A stretch of DNA of 64,000 nt from JAPPHA01 sp965220985 (GCA_965220985.1 OZ244854.1:3224001-3288000); one strand, 5' to 3'; positions 8,819 to 16,554 are shown, counted from the stretch's first letter. Notes: generated by a model from the sequence alone, not told the origin. Numbers and translations: made by a program.

Positions 8819-9321
8819 CGTTTCGAGAACGGTTGCGCCTGATGCGCAAAGACGGGAGATTGACCCGCTACGGCCTGATCGCCTCACTGGCGTTCAATCT
8901 GCTGATCGTTGGTGTGTTCGTTGGCGCTGTTGCCGGACACGACCGGGGGCCTCGTGACTGGAATCCAGCTGGAATTTCCGTTCGTCCGTTGATCAGCGCG
9001 TTTCCACACGACAAGAAGCACGAATTGCTGGGAAAACTGCGCGAACTGCGCAACGGTGAAGCGAAAGACGCGAGGGCAATTCTTGGCCAAAACGTCGAAA
9101 TTCTCGCATCAGCGATCGAGGCTGACCCTTTCGATGTGGAGGCGGTTCAATCAGCCTTCCAACAACAGCGTGACTCTTTGGGTCAATTGGGCGAAAGAGG
9201 CCACGCGGCCATCGTCGAGGTGATCGCGGAACTGTCGCCGACAGAACGCATCGCGCTTGCTGAGGCCTTCCGCGACAATGTTCGTTCGCGGAAGTGGCGG
9301 CACGGCAAGGGGCGAGATTAG
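8815..9321 (+). CDS. Periplasmic heavy-metal sensor-like protein (CnrX/ZraP superfamily type)
   Basis: A 168-residue protein with one N-terminal membrane anchor (LIASLAFNLLIVGVFVGAVAG, about residues 21-41) and an all-helical periplasmic domain rich in charged residues. SAFPHDKKHELLGKLRELRN, IEADPFDVEAVQSAFQQQRD and VIAELSPTERIALAEAF form the long helical hairpin of the heavy-metal-resistance/periplasmic sensor superfamily (CnrX, ZraP, CpxP-like). It overlaps the preceding gene by ATGA, so the two are translationally coupled. I infer that it senses a periplasmic signal (metal or envelope stress) and signals through the membrane protein to the ECF sigma factor. Cys or Met ligands are absent and only a few His are present, so the ligand is open. 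Confidence 0.75.
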   Translation: MTFRERLRLMRKDGRLTRYGLIASLAFNLLIVGVFVGAVAGHDRGPRDWNPAGISVRPLISAFPHDKKHELLGKLRELRNGEAKDARAILGQNVEILASAIEADPFDVEAVQSAFQQQRDSLGQLGERGHAAIVEVIAELSPTERIALAEAFRDNVRSRKWRHGKGRD

Positions 9322-9369
9322 GAAGAAGAGGGCGACCCGAATGACAATGCTTGCACGGGATGCACTGGC

Positions 9370-9654
9370 GTGAAGCGCGCGCGTGACGACGCCGAACTGA
9401 TGGCAATTCGCGCTTTCGAGTGGCTCGCATCGGACCGGGACCTGCTCGGCCGTTTTCTGAACGTGACCGGGGCAGGCCTGGACGAGATTCGCGGTTCACT
9501 TGATGACGAGCACTTCCTTGCTGCGGTACTGGATTTTCTCATGACCGATGATCGTTACGTCAGGAGTTTCTGCGACCACCTGGGATTGGACTACACGGCC
9601 GTCGCGGAACTGCGTGCCTCGCTGCCTGGTGGCGATCTGCCGCACTGGACATGA
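9370..9654 (+). CDS. DUF3572 family protein
   Basis: A 94-residue cytoplasmic, mostly helical protein: LMAIRAFEWLASDRDLLGRF, then FLNVTGAGLDEIRGSLDDEH and VLDFLMTDDRYVRSFCDHLG. This is the pattern of DUF3572, a small family nearly restricted to alphaproteobacteria and of unknown function. The start is GTG at 9370 (an ATG lies ten codons later). An 11-codon frame at 9340-9373 ends in a GTGA overlap with this GTG, possibly a leader peptide or chance. No functional statement is justified. Confidence 0.8.
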   Translation: MKRARDDAELMAIRAFEWLASDRDLLGRFLNVTGAGLDEIRGSLDDEHFLAAVLDFLMTDDRYVRSFCDHLGLDYTAVAELRASLPGGDLPHWT

Positions 9655-9776
9655 CCAGCCCGGAGATGGACTGAGCGTCAGCCTATTCCGTCTGTTTCTT
9701 TTGTTACGTTTATTTCTGTTGTGGCTGGGATTGGATTTCATTACATCTCAAAGCCTTGGCCACAGGAGAGAGTCTC

Positions 9777-10229
9777 ATGTCCGATGCATCCGAATTGGCG
9801 AACAGACTGCCCACTGACGAAGAAATCGCGAGCGCGGCTGCAGCATCGTCTGTCATCGCTCGTGCACAACAGGAGCCTGGAAGCCTGAAATTCAGTTCGC
9901 GAAATGGCGAGCACGACGAGTTTCGACTCGCGCCAGCAATTGCAGATCAGATCATCGAACTGCTGGGCCACATCGCGCAAGGCAAGACGGTCAAATTGTT
10001 GCCGACTGGCTCGATGCTGACGACGCAACAGGCCGCAGACATCCTGAACGTGTCACGACCGTTCTTGAGCAAACTCCTGAAAGAGAACAAGATACCTCAT
10101 GTCCCGATCGGATCTCATCGGCGCGTCATGTTCGACGATCTGATAGCCTACAAGAAAAAGCGAGACAGCGTTCGCAAAGCGGCGCTCGACGAACTGGCAA
10201 GACTCGGACAGGAATTTGACACCGAATGA
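9777..10229 (+). CDS. Excisionase-fold antitoxin of a PIN-type toxin-antitoxin pair (toxin lost)
   Basis: A 150-residue protein. The N-terminal half is helical (LPTDEEIASAAAASSVIARA, then FRLAPAIADQIIELLGHIAQ), and a MerR/excisionase-type HTH covers about residues 80-125 (LTTQQAADILNVSRPFLSKL, then IPHVPIGSHRRVMFDDLIAY). This layout is that of HTH antitoxins encoded just upstream of PIN-domain RNase toxins. ACAGGAG six bases before the ATG at 9777 fixes the start. Normally a toxin ATG overlaps the antitoxin stop as ATGA; that overlap is present, but the toxin frame dies after 11 codons (see 10226-10261). The protein is therefore an orphan antitoxin, perhaps kept as a DNA-binding repressor or as protection against related toxins. 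Confidence 0.8.
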   Translation: MSDASELANRLPTDEEIASAAAASSVIARAQQEPGSLKFSSRNGEHDEFRLAPAIADQIIELLGHIAQGKTVKLLPTGSMLTTQQAADILNVSRPFLSKLLKENKIPHVPIGSHRRVMFDDLIAYKKKRDSVRKAALDELARLGQEFDTE

Positions 10230-10261
10230 CCTTGGTTGTGGACCTTGTTGTTGCTTGTTGA
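10226..10261 (+). pseudogene. Stub of the cognate PIN-domain toxin
   Basis: ATG at 10226 overlaps the antitoxin stop (ATGA) and encodes MTLVVDLVVAC before TGA at 10259-10261. PIN toxins paired with this antitoxin type usually begin with Val-Val-[Tyr]-Asp-Ala-Asn-Val; the first six residues fit and the rest is missing. The following 100 bases have no continuing PIN frame, so a deletion or frameshift is inferred. The stub is short and chance cannot be excluded. Confidence 0.4.
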
Positions 10262-10375
10262 ATGTGAAAGCCGAGATTTCGTGAGAATGCCTGTCTTGGA
10301 GTCTTCAATGACATTGTCGCGGCCGAGCGACCCTCCCGACCTCTTTCCGAGAACAGATGTGTTGTGGTGCCAACG

Positions 10376-11119
10376 ATGAATTCAAGTGCCACGGGTTCTG
10401 GAATTGGCGGCGTCCTTTTTGACAAGGACGGTACCCTGTTCGACTTCAACGAGACCTGGGCGGATTGGACAACCCAGGTCCTGCACGATCTGGCACCGAA
10501 CAGCGCCGATTTGAGAATGCGTCTTGGTCATGCAGGTGGATTTGACGTCGCGACAAGGCAATTCCAGGCTGAATCGCTTCTCGTCAGCGCGACATCGGAT
10601 GAAATGGCGGAAGTCTGGGCAGGACTTCTCGATCACGTCAGTTTCGAAGAAATCAACGCGATCTGCCTTGATCGATTGATTGGTCTTGTCCCGAAACCGG
10701 TGCAAGACCTCCATTCGGCGCTTGGCCGACTGCGGGCGATGGGACTGACGCTTGGTGTTGCCACCAATGATTTCGTGGCAAGCGCCGAGGAACAACTCTC
10801 GACAGCGGGCGTCCTGCAAGAGTTCAAATTCGTTTGCGGCTTTGACAGCGGTTTTGGCGGCAAACCGGCACCCGGCATGATCGAGGCGTTTTCGTCGCAC
10901 TGTTCGATACCGCTTCGCAGCATCGCAATGGTAGGAGACAGCCTCCACGACATCGACGCAGGTCGCGCAGCCGGTGTCGGCCTCGCCGTCGGTGTTCTGA
11001 CCGGTCCTGCAACCCAAGAGGAATTGGCTTCTCGGGCGGATATAGTGCTCGATGGAGTTCGATCGCTTCCGGACTACCTCGCAGAAAAAAATCTCCATGT
11101 GGAGCAACACGCGCATTGA
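10376..11119 (+). CDS. HAD-superfamily hydrolase, phosphoglycolate phosphatase-like
   Basis: A 247-residue protein from the ATG at 10376 (an upstream GTG at 10364 would add four residues). It has all HAD motifs: I, LFDKDGTLFDF near residue 15 (nucleophile Asp and general acid Asp); II, the Thr in LGVATNDF near 125; III, the Lys in GFGGKPAPGM near 157; IV, MVGDSLHDIDAGRAAG near 180. The helical cap between motifs I and II is of the Gph/CbbY type. The likely reaction is dephosphorylation of 2-phosphoglycolate or another small phosphate ester in the cytosol. A glyoxylate aminotransferase and C1 genes elsewhere in the window are compatible with glycolate metabolism, but no operon link exists. Confidence 0.85.
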   Translation: MNSSATGSGIGGVLFDKDGTLFDFNETWADWTTQVLHDLAPNSADLRMRLGHAGGFDVATRQFQAESLLVSATSDEMAEVWAGLLDHVSFEEINAICLDRLIGLVPKPVQDLHSALGRLRAMGLTLGVATNDFVASAEEQLSTAGVLQEFKFVCGFDSGFGGKPAPGMIEAFSSHCSIPLRSIAMVGDSLHDIDAGRAAGVGLAVGVLTGPATQEELASRADIVLDGVRSLPDYLAEKNLHVEQHAH

Positions 11120-11203
11120 TTTGACGCTGGCTGCATGGCACGACTTGCCGCAAGATTTGACAAGGACGACAGGGGTCGTTGAAGGGCCATCGGGAGGGAC
11201 GGA

Positions 11204-12751
11204 ATGGCTGGAGAACGGAGGCGTTCCGGAGGACGTCGCGGCAATGTTCGCAGAACATCCAGAAATGTCATCGAGCAGATGCCCTGGAATCCCCCGGTCA
11301 ATCCGGATGCACCGACAGAACCGCTGTCCGAAGAAGGTGTTCTGGCGATCCACGACGGAGCAATGCGCGTCCTTGAGGAAATCGGCATCGAGTTTCTGAA
11401 CGACGAATCCTGCATGATCCTCGAAGCTGCCGGTTGCACCGTCAATGGCAGCAATGTTCGGATGGATCGTGACTGGGTCATGGAAATGATCGGAAACTGT
11501 CCGTCCGAATTCACGGTGACCCCAAGAAACCCTGAAAGGAAGATCAGGATCGGCGGCCGCCACATGGTGTTCGTGAACGTTTCTTCACCGCCGAACACTC
11601 TGTGTCTCGACAAGGGCCGTCGGGTCGGGAACTTCGAGGATTTCGAGAATTTTCTCAAGCTGACGCAGTATTTCAACTGCATCCATGTCGCGGGCGGTTA
11701 TCCGGTCGAACCGGTCGACGTCCATCCTTCGGTCCGCCATCTCGAATGCGTTCAGTCCAAGCTCCTGACGACGGACAAGGTTTGCCATGCCTATTCGCTG
11801 GGCCGCGAACGTGTCGAGGACGTGATGGAGATGGTGCGCATCGCGGGCGGGCTGACGGACGAGGAATTCGAGGCCGAGCCCCGGATGTACACCAACATCA
11901 ATTCGACATCACCGTTGAAACACGATCATCCCATGCTGGATGGAGCGATGCGGTGCGCTCGACGCGGCCAGATGGTGGTCGTGTCCCCGTTTACGTTGGC
12001 GGGCGCCATGGCGCCGGTTACGGTGGCCGGCGCCGTGACACTCTTCGTGGCAGAGGGTCTGGCGGCGATTGCCCTGATGCAGGCCGTCAATCCCGGAGCG
12101 CCATGCGCGATCGGATCGTTTACCTCCAATGTCGACATGAAGTCGGGGGCACCGGCTTTCGGGACGCCGGAATACGTGAGGGCAACCCAGATCTCGGGGC
12201 AGATGGCCAGGTTCTACGGATTGCCCCTGCGGGCATCGAACGCGTGCGCCGCGAACGTGCCAGATGGGCAGGCGATGTGGGAAAGCATGAATTCCCTGTG
12301 GTCCGCCGTCCAAGGTGGGGTCAACATGGTCTATCACTCCGCCGGCTGGCTCGAAGGGGGACTCATCGCAAGTTTCGAGAAGTTCGTCATGGATTGCGAA
12401 ATCCTCCAGCAGTTCCAGCGCTACATGGACAAATCGCTCGTTTCGACGACCGACGATGACATTGCCGTTGACGCGATCCGCGAAGTTGGCCCGAGAGGTC
12501 ACTTTTTTGGAGCCACTCATACGCAGGAACGCTACGAAACAGCGTTCTACTCGCCGTTTCTGTCCGACTGGAGCAACTTCGAGGCGTGGGAACGCAACGG
12601 CGCAACCTGGACGGCTCAAAGAGCCAACGGGATCTGGAAGGACATTCTTGCGAATTTCGAGCCGCCCCCAATTGATGAGGGGATCAAGGAAGAGCTTGCC
12701 GCATTCGTTGATCGTCGCAAGGCAGAGGGTGGAGCGCCGACGGATTTCTGA
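11204..12751 (+). CDS. MttB-family (trimethylamine methyltransferase-like) protein without pyrrolysine
   Basis: A 515-residue protein preceded by GGGAGGGACGGA just before the ATG. It is a full-length member of the MttB superfamily: MRVLEEIGIEFLNDESC, then CVQSKLLTTDKVCHAYSLG, GAMAPVTVAGAVTLFVAEGL and QAVNPGAPCAIGSFTSNVDM. In archaeal MttB an amber-encoded pyrrolysine lies in the active site; here the whole frame is read without TAG. This places it among non-pyrrolysine members such as glycine-betaine or carnitine:corrinoid demethylases. The role would be methyl transfer from a quaternary amine to a corrinoid protein. No corrinoid-binding partner gene is adjacent. betA (choline to glycine betaine route) lies 18 kb away, a weak thematic link. 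The substrate is unknown. Confidence 0.88.
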   Translation: MAGERRRSGGRRGNVRRTSRNVIEQMPWNPPVNPDAPTEPLSEEGVLAIHDGAMRVLEEIGIEFLNDESCMILEAAGCTVNGSNVRMDRDWVMEMIGNCPSEFTVTPRNPERKIRIGGRHMVFVNVSSPPNTLCLDKGRRVGNFEDFENFLKLTQYFNCIHVAGGYPVEPVDVHPSVRHLECVQSKLLTTDKVCHAYSLGRERVEDVMEMVRIAGGLTDEEFEAEPRMYTNINSTSPLKHDHPMLDGAMRCARRGQMVVVSPFTLAGAMAPVTVAGAVTLFVAEGLAAIALMQAVNPGAPCAIGSFTSNVDMKSGAPAFGTPEYVRATQISGQMARFYGLPLRASNACAANVPDGQAMWESMNSLWSAVQGGVNMVYHSAGWLEGGLIASFEKFVMDCEILQQFQRYMDKSLVSTTDDDIAVDAIREVGPRGHFFGATHTQERYETAFYSPFLSDWSNFEAWERNGATWTAQRANGIWKDILANFEPPPIDEGIKEELAAFVDRRKAEGGAPTDF

Positions 12752-12845
12752 GGAATTTACGGCCAATTTGCAGGCAATTCGAAGCGACCGCAAAGAACAG
12801 CACGCCGATTGGCCAGCCGTCGACCGAAACAAGATCCTGAAAAGA

Positions 12846-12922
12846 TGGTACCGACGCCCTGACTTGAACAGGGGACCCCTAGATCCACAATCTAGTGCTC
12901 TAACCAACTGAGCTACGTCGGC
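12846..12922 (-). tRNA. tRNA-His (anticodon GTG), no encoded G-1
   Basis: On the minus strand the 77-base gene reads GCCGACG (acceptor), a D arm AGCTCAGTTGGTTAGAGC, an anticodon arm CTAGA-TTGTGGA-TCTAG with anticodon GTG, a T arm with GTTCAAGTC, then CGTCGGT and ACCA. CCA is encoded. The base before the 5' end is T, so the usual extra G at -1 of tRNA-His is not encoded. Position 1-72 is a G-U pair and the discriminator is A73, the arrangement known from a large alphaproteobacterial clade with a divergent HisRS. Confidence 0.95.
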
Positions 12923-13017
12923 ACGCCCTCAGAAATAACCTTCGTGCGATGTTCTTGCAAGACTGCGACAAGAGATTTGACGGCAAAAGAGAATTCAGAA
13001 TCCGATCACCCGAAACT

Positions 13018-13542
13018 TCAAGGCGTGAGCGTGTTGGGAGCTTCTTCGCTCGTTTCTTCAACGACAGGGCTTTCGTGGTCGGAAGCATGCGAGAATCGCT
13101 GTGACGGTGACGGATCATGAATGACCCTGAGCCGTTGTGCAGCCGTTCGGGCAAATTTCAGCGTCAGCGCCTTTCGCCTCGAAGGATGCAGAGGTGAAGA
13201 GGGGACATCGGGTGCCGCGCGCTCGATCGTCGCATCGAAACCGTCAGCGATGATCAAACCGGTCTCGGCAGGCAGAATGTCGATCGGAAAAGACGTGTCG
13301 ACCGCCCAGAAAAACTGGTCGCAATACTCGAGATAGCGGTGCCACTTGTTGTCGGATCGATAGTCCGCCAATCCGGATTTGCACTCGATGATCCAGATAT
13401 CGCCGCTCGGACCCAGCGCCATGACATCAACCCGCAACCCCGGGGCGGGCACGAATTCATCCATCGCAACAAAATCATGGTGCCTGAGATGTCGCATGAC
13501 GCCTCGAGCCAGACGACGACCGGGATCCTGGATCAATTCCAT
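13018..13542 (-). CDS. mmcB: MmcB-family DNA repair protein, SOS regulated
   Basis: A 174-residue protein from the ATG at 13540-13542. It has a nuclease-like core: LARGVMRHLRHHDFVAMDEF, then RVDVMALGPSGDIWIIECKS (the D and E-x-K of a PD-(D/E)XK-like fold) and DYRSDNKWHRYLEYCDQFFW, all features of MmcB. In Caulobacter this SOS gene helps survival after mitomycin C damage. The C-terminal third is unconserved and charged. I chose this Met because a perfect LexA box lies 11 bases upstream at 13553-13567; longer frames would read through the operator. The gene points towards tRNA-His. The imuA-imuB-dnaE2 mutasome 5 kb away has its own LexA box, so both should be induced together. Confidence 0.85.
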   Translation of the reverse strand: MELIQDPGRRLARGVMRHLRHHDFVAMDEFVPAPGLRVDVMALGPSGDIWIIECKSGLADYRSDNKWHRYLEYCDQFFWAVDTSFPIDILPAETGLIIADGFDATIERAAPDVPSSPLHPSRRKALTLKFARTAAQRLRVIHDPSPSQRFSHASDHESPVVEETSEEAPNTLTP

Positions 13543-13552
13543 CCCATAACAT

Positions 13553-13567
13553 GAACATTTGCAGAAC
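13553..13567 (-). promoter_or_regulatory. LexA (SOS) box upstream of mmcB
   Basis: Read on the minus strand, GTTC-TGCAAAT-GTTC is an exact match to the alphaproteobacterial LexA operator GTTC-N7-GTTC. It ends 11 bases before the mmcB start codon, a position where LexA would block transcription. Confidence 0.85.
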
Positions 13568-13833
13568 AGGGTGTCAATGGGGCCACGGGCGAATTGCACG
13601 ATGTCTGCTGGCCTGCACTCAACACGTTCGTGGTTGCCGACAACCGCAGCACGTCCGCTTCGCGACCCACTTCATGGCGCCATGCGACGGCCGGGACCAT
13701 GACGCTTGGATCATGAAACCTTCCGAGAGTGAGTGTTCTTGAGTCGAGTCCATGACCAATTTCATTCGCCGTGAACTGGGGTGCTGATAACACCTTCGAC
13801 TCTTGCTCCGGTTGAGCGAGTCACATATGTGCA

Positions 13834-14009
13834 CCGGCGGCGGAGTCTGCCCTTCTCGTAGGTGGCGATATTCCAGTCGCCGACACGTTTTTCTGGGGAA
13901 CCGGCTCTGCGGTAGGTTGTGGCCTTCTGCACCCGGTGCCCACCTGGCTAGACCGGGCGCACAGGAAATACGACAGCCTCTACGGTTGCCTTGGTGGTTC
14001 CGCCGACGG
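13834..14009 (+). ncRNA. ssrS: Candidate 6S RNA (ssrS) upstream of 5-formyl-THF cyclo-ligase
   Basis: Bases 13834-13847 pair with 13996-14009 in a 14-position stem (one mismatch, two G-U) enclosing about 150 bases. Inside it, CGTAG 13857-13861 pairs with CTACG 13980-13984, leaving open bubbles of 9 and 11 bases on the two sides. This long hairpin with a central bubble, about 175 nt in size and located directly upstream of the cyclo-ligase gene, fits 6S RNA, which in many proteobacteria precedes this gene. The 3' segment ACAGCCT resembles the 6S central-bubble strand. 6S RNA binds sigma70-RNA polymerase as a promoter mimic. The exact ends and the promoter are not determined. The fold was judged by eye. 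Confidence 0.45.
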
Positions 14010-14043
14010 ATTCCCATGTTGCGAAGACTGTACGGGCGAATTG

Positions 14044-14628
14044 ATGTTTTTGATACAAGACAAGGCAGTCATGCGAAAATCTGCCCTCTCGCTTCGTGCA
14101 TCTGTAGCAAGCGAAGCGAAAACGGAGCAGGCAAACGAGTCGCTCATGGGGATGTTGCAATCCTGTCGCCCCGAGCACGTTGTCGCAGGGTATTTGCCCA
14201 TCGGTTCTGAACTGGATCCCACCCCGACAATGGCTGAATTGACGAAAGCCGGCGTGACCGTGTGCGTTCCCGAGGTCATTCGCAAGGGATTCCGCCTCAA
14301 ATTCAGGAAATGGTTGCCGGGCACCTCGTTGATAAAGAATGCGTTTGGCACATCGATACCCGAGTCTGGAGAATATTGCCTTCCGGATTTTCTGATCGTT
14401 CCCGTCGTTGCATTCGATTCGACCTGTGCGCGCCTCGGTTACGGCGGCGGCTTTTATGATCGGACCCTGCGGTATCTGCGAGGCAAGAACACGAAAACCT
14501 ACCAACCGCCAATCGCCTTCGGTTTTGCCTACGCCGAACAGGAATTCAACAGACTGCCATTCGATGGCCATGATCAGCGAATGGACATGATGATAACCGA
14601 CTCCGAATTGCACTTTCCGCCAGCATGA
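14044..14628 (+). CDS. 5-formyltetrahydrofolate cyclo-ligase
   Basis: A 194-residue enzyme from the ATG at 14044. The start was chosen because IQDKAVMRKSALSLRASV matches the usual N-terminus of the family. It converts 5-formyl-THF to 5,10-methenyl-THF with ATP, recycling folate in the cytosol. Motifs are AGYLPIGSELDPTP (substrate side), DFLIVPVVAFDSTCARLGYG and GGGFYDRTLRYL, the ATP/phosphate-binding signature of the family. The last third has IAFGFAYAEQEFNRLPFDGH and DMMITD, which end all members. The gene probably shares the transcript that begins with the candidate 6S RNA immediately upstream. The symbol in the literature varies (ygfA, fau, MTHFS), so none is given. Confidence 0.92.
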   Translation: MFLIQDKAVMRKSALSLRASVASEAKTEQANESLMGMLQSCRPEHVVAGYLPIGSELDPTPTMAELTKAGVTVCVPEVIRKGFRLKFRKWLPGTSLIKNAFGTSIPESGEYCLPDFLIVPVVAFDSTCARLGYGGGFYDRTLRYLRGKNTKTYQPPIAFGFAYAEQEFNRLPFDGHDQRMDMMITDSELHFPPA

Positions 14629-14763
14629 AGCGAGAGAGGTACAACTGTCGCTGATCAGGCAAACAGGACCTGCGCCAAGCCTCGTCAACTCCCGGACAGC
14701 AGGCCGCCCTTCAACCGTACAATTGTGCTTGTTGTTTGCGATCGTGAAAACTATCGGTGAGAG

Positions 14764-15579
14764 ATGAAAATTCTTTACCTTGGTGACGTTGTCGGGCGAG
14801 CAGGGCGGCAGGCGGTTTGTTCCGGCCTTCCATCGCTTCGCCGCGACCGCGATCTCGATTTCATTGTCGTCAATGCGGAAAACGCAACGAACGGGCGAGG
14901 ATTGAGCATCGCTCACGCCCGCCAGATCTTCGAAGCAGGAGCCGACTGCATCACGCTCGGCGATCATGCATTCGACCAAAAGGACATGGTCCAGGGCGTC
15001 GAGCAAAACAACAGAATCCTCCGGCCTCTCAACTACGGAAAGTCCGTGCCCGGACGCGGTGCTGGTCTGTTCGAGGCTCCCGGCGGCCGAAAGGTCCTTG
15101 TCGCTCTTGTACTCGGCCGCGTGTTCATGAAGCCGACATTCGACGATCCGTTCTCGGCCATCGACGATGCCCTGCGAATCGCTCCGCTCAAGGGCCGGGC
15201 CGATGCAGTGATCGTGGACGTTCATGCCGAGGCGACTTCCGAGAAGAACGCCATGGGTCATTTTCTGGACGGCAGGGCATCGCTCGTGGTCGGCTCTCAC
15301 ACCCACATTCCAACGGCTGACGGGCGAATTCTGCCCGACGGGACCGCTTACCTGAGCGATGCGGGCATGTGCGGGGACTATCACAGCGTCATCGGATTCG
15401 ATCGAGAGGTGCCGCTGGCCCAGTTCAGAACCGGCATGAAGAAGAAGGGCATGACACCGGCGACCGGCGAAGCGACGATTTCGGGAGTGATTGTCACGAC
15501 GTCAGACGAGACAGGGCTCGCTGCGTCAATGGAACAGCTGCAGATCGGAGGCGCATTCCGACAAGCCGGTGACAATTGA
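14764..15579 (+). CDS. ymdB: Metallophosphoesterase of the TIGR00282/YmdB family
   Basis: A 271-residue protein with MKILYLGDVVGRAGRQAV at the N-terminus (metal ligand Asp8). Further metal-site motifs are VVNAENATNGRG (Glu and Asn, about 37-48), ITLGDHAFDQKD (about 64-75), VDVHAEATSEKNAMG (about 155) and VVGSHTHIPTADG (about 180), followed by YLSDAGMCGDY. YmdB-type enzymes hydrolyse 2',3'- or 3',5'-cyclic nucleotides with two metal ions and influence development in Firmicutes; the alphaproteobacterial role is not known. The stop overlaps the TTG start of the next gene, so the two are coupled. Confidence 0.9.
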   Translation: MKILYLGDVVGRAGRQAVCSGLPSLRRDRDLDFIVVNAENATNGRGLSIAHARQIFEAGADCITLGDHAFDQKDMVQGVEQNNRILRPLNYGKSVPGRGAGLFEAPGGRKVLVALVLGRVFMKPTFDDPFSAIDDALRIAPLKGRADAVIVDVHAEATSEKNAMGHFLDGRASLVVGSHTHIPTADGRILPDGTAYLSDAGMCGDYHSVIGFDREVPLAQFRTGMKKKGMTPATGEATISGVIVTTSDETGLAASMEQLQIGGAFRQAGDN

Positions 15580-16511
15580 ACCAGAAGACGCTTTCCTGGT
15601 TCGCTCTCATCCTGCTGGGAGCCGGTTGGGGACTGACCTTGCCGCTGACCCGCGTGGCTGTCTCAACTGGCCACGGCCACTTCGGCCTGATTTTCTGGCA
15701 ACTGGTCTTTGCCGGCGTCTGCCTTCCTGCACTGGCCTATTTCGGCGGACGGGAACGGCGCATTCGGCCCTTGAACCGGCCACGTTTCGTGATTTGCACG
15801 ATCATCGCGATCTCGGGAACCGTCGCCCCCAACACGTTTTCGTACCAGGCCGCGGCTGAACTCCCGGCGGGAGTCATGTCCATCATCATCGCATTCGTTC
15901 CGATGTTCGCCTTGCCCATCGCGATTCTCGTTGGAAACGAAACCATCAAGCTGACACGAGTGATTGGCATCCTGTTCGGTGCGGGGTCGATCGTTCTGTT
16001 GCTTGGGCCAGAAACAAGCCTGCCAAATCCGGGGGCCTCGTTTTTCGTTCTTTTGGCAATGATCGCGCCTCTGTGCTATGCGGTGGAGGGCAATGTTGTC
16101 GGCCGGATGGGGCTTTCCGGGTTGAACGCTGTCGAGGCAATTTTCTGGGCATCCCTCATCGGGATCGTGCTGTGCGCGCCCCTGACTTTCGTGTCAGGGC
16201 AGTGGATCGACCTGTCAATGACTTGGGGAGCAGCAGAATACGCATTGCTGGGGCTCTCCGTCATGCATGCATTCTGCTACGCCGGTTATGTCTGGCTGGT
16301 CAGATACGCCGGAACCGTGTTCGCGGCCCAGACCGCATACACCGTCACCGGGTTTGGGGTCTTCTGGTCCATCATTCTGCTTGGCGAAACCTATTCTGGT
16401 TGGGTCTGGGGAGCCGTCATTCTGATGATCGTCGGACTGTTTCTGGTTCAGCCAGCAAAATCGCGCAAGGAAAAGAAGGCTCTGGGCAGCCTGGAGCCGA
16501 CGAAGACATGA
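15576..16511 (+). CDS. EamA/DMT-superfamily transporter
   Basis: A 311-residue integral membrane protein with ten predicted helices formed by two EamA repeats: repeat 1 from LSWFALILLGAGWGLTLPLT to about residue 145, repeat 2 from FVLLAMIAPLCYAVEGNVVG to the C-terminus. The repeats end with the usual IIAFVPMFALPIAILVGNE and FWSIILLGETYSGWVWGAVI signatures. It starts at TTG, overlapping the ymdB stop by four bases. Members export amino acids or other small metabolites; the substrate is unknown. The cytoplasmic tail is Lys-rich. Confidence 0.88.
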   Translation: MNQKTLSWFALILLGAGWGLTLPLTRVAVSTGHGHFGLIFWQLVFAGVCLPALAYFGGRERRIRPLNRPRFVICTIIAISGTVAPNTFSYQAAAELPAGVMSIIIAFVPMFALPIAILVGNETIKLTRVIGILFGAGSIVLLLGPETSLPNPGASFFVLLAMIAPLCYAVEGNVVGRMGLSGLNAVEAIFWASLIGIVLCAPLTFVSGQWIDLSMTWGAAEYALLGLSVMHAFCYAGYVWLVRYAGTVFAAQTAYTVTGFGVFWSIILLGETYSGWVWGAVILMIVGLFLVQPAKSRKEKKALGSLEPTKT

Positions 16512-16554
16512 CCTTGCCAGTTGAGCCAACCGGTCCCCGAGAGGATCGCCTCGG

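Noticed and set aside
9340..9373. 11-codon leader frame before the DUF3572 gene
   Set aside because: The GTGA overlap is suggestive but the peptide is too short to judge.
10382..11563. A 393-codon minus-strand open frame
   Set aside because: Antisense of the HAD phosphatase and the start of the MttB gene.
13948..15384. A 478-codon minus-strand open frame
   Set aside because: Spans two well-supported genes on the other strand (cyclo-ligase and ymdB).
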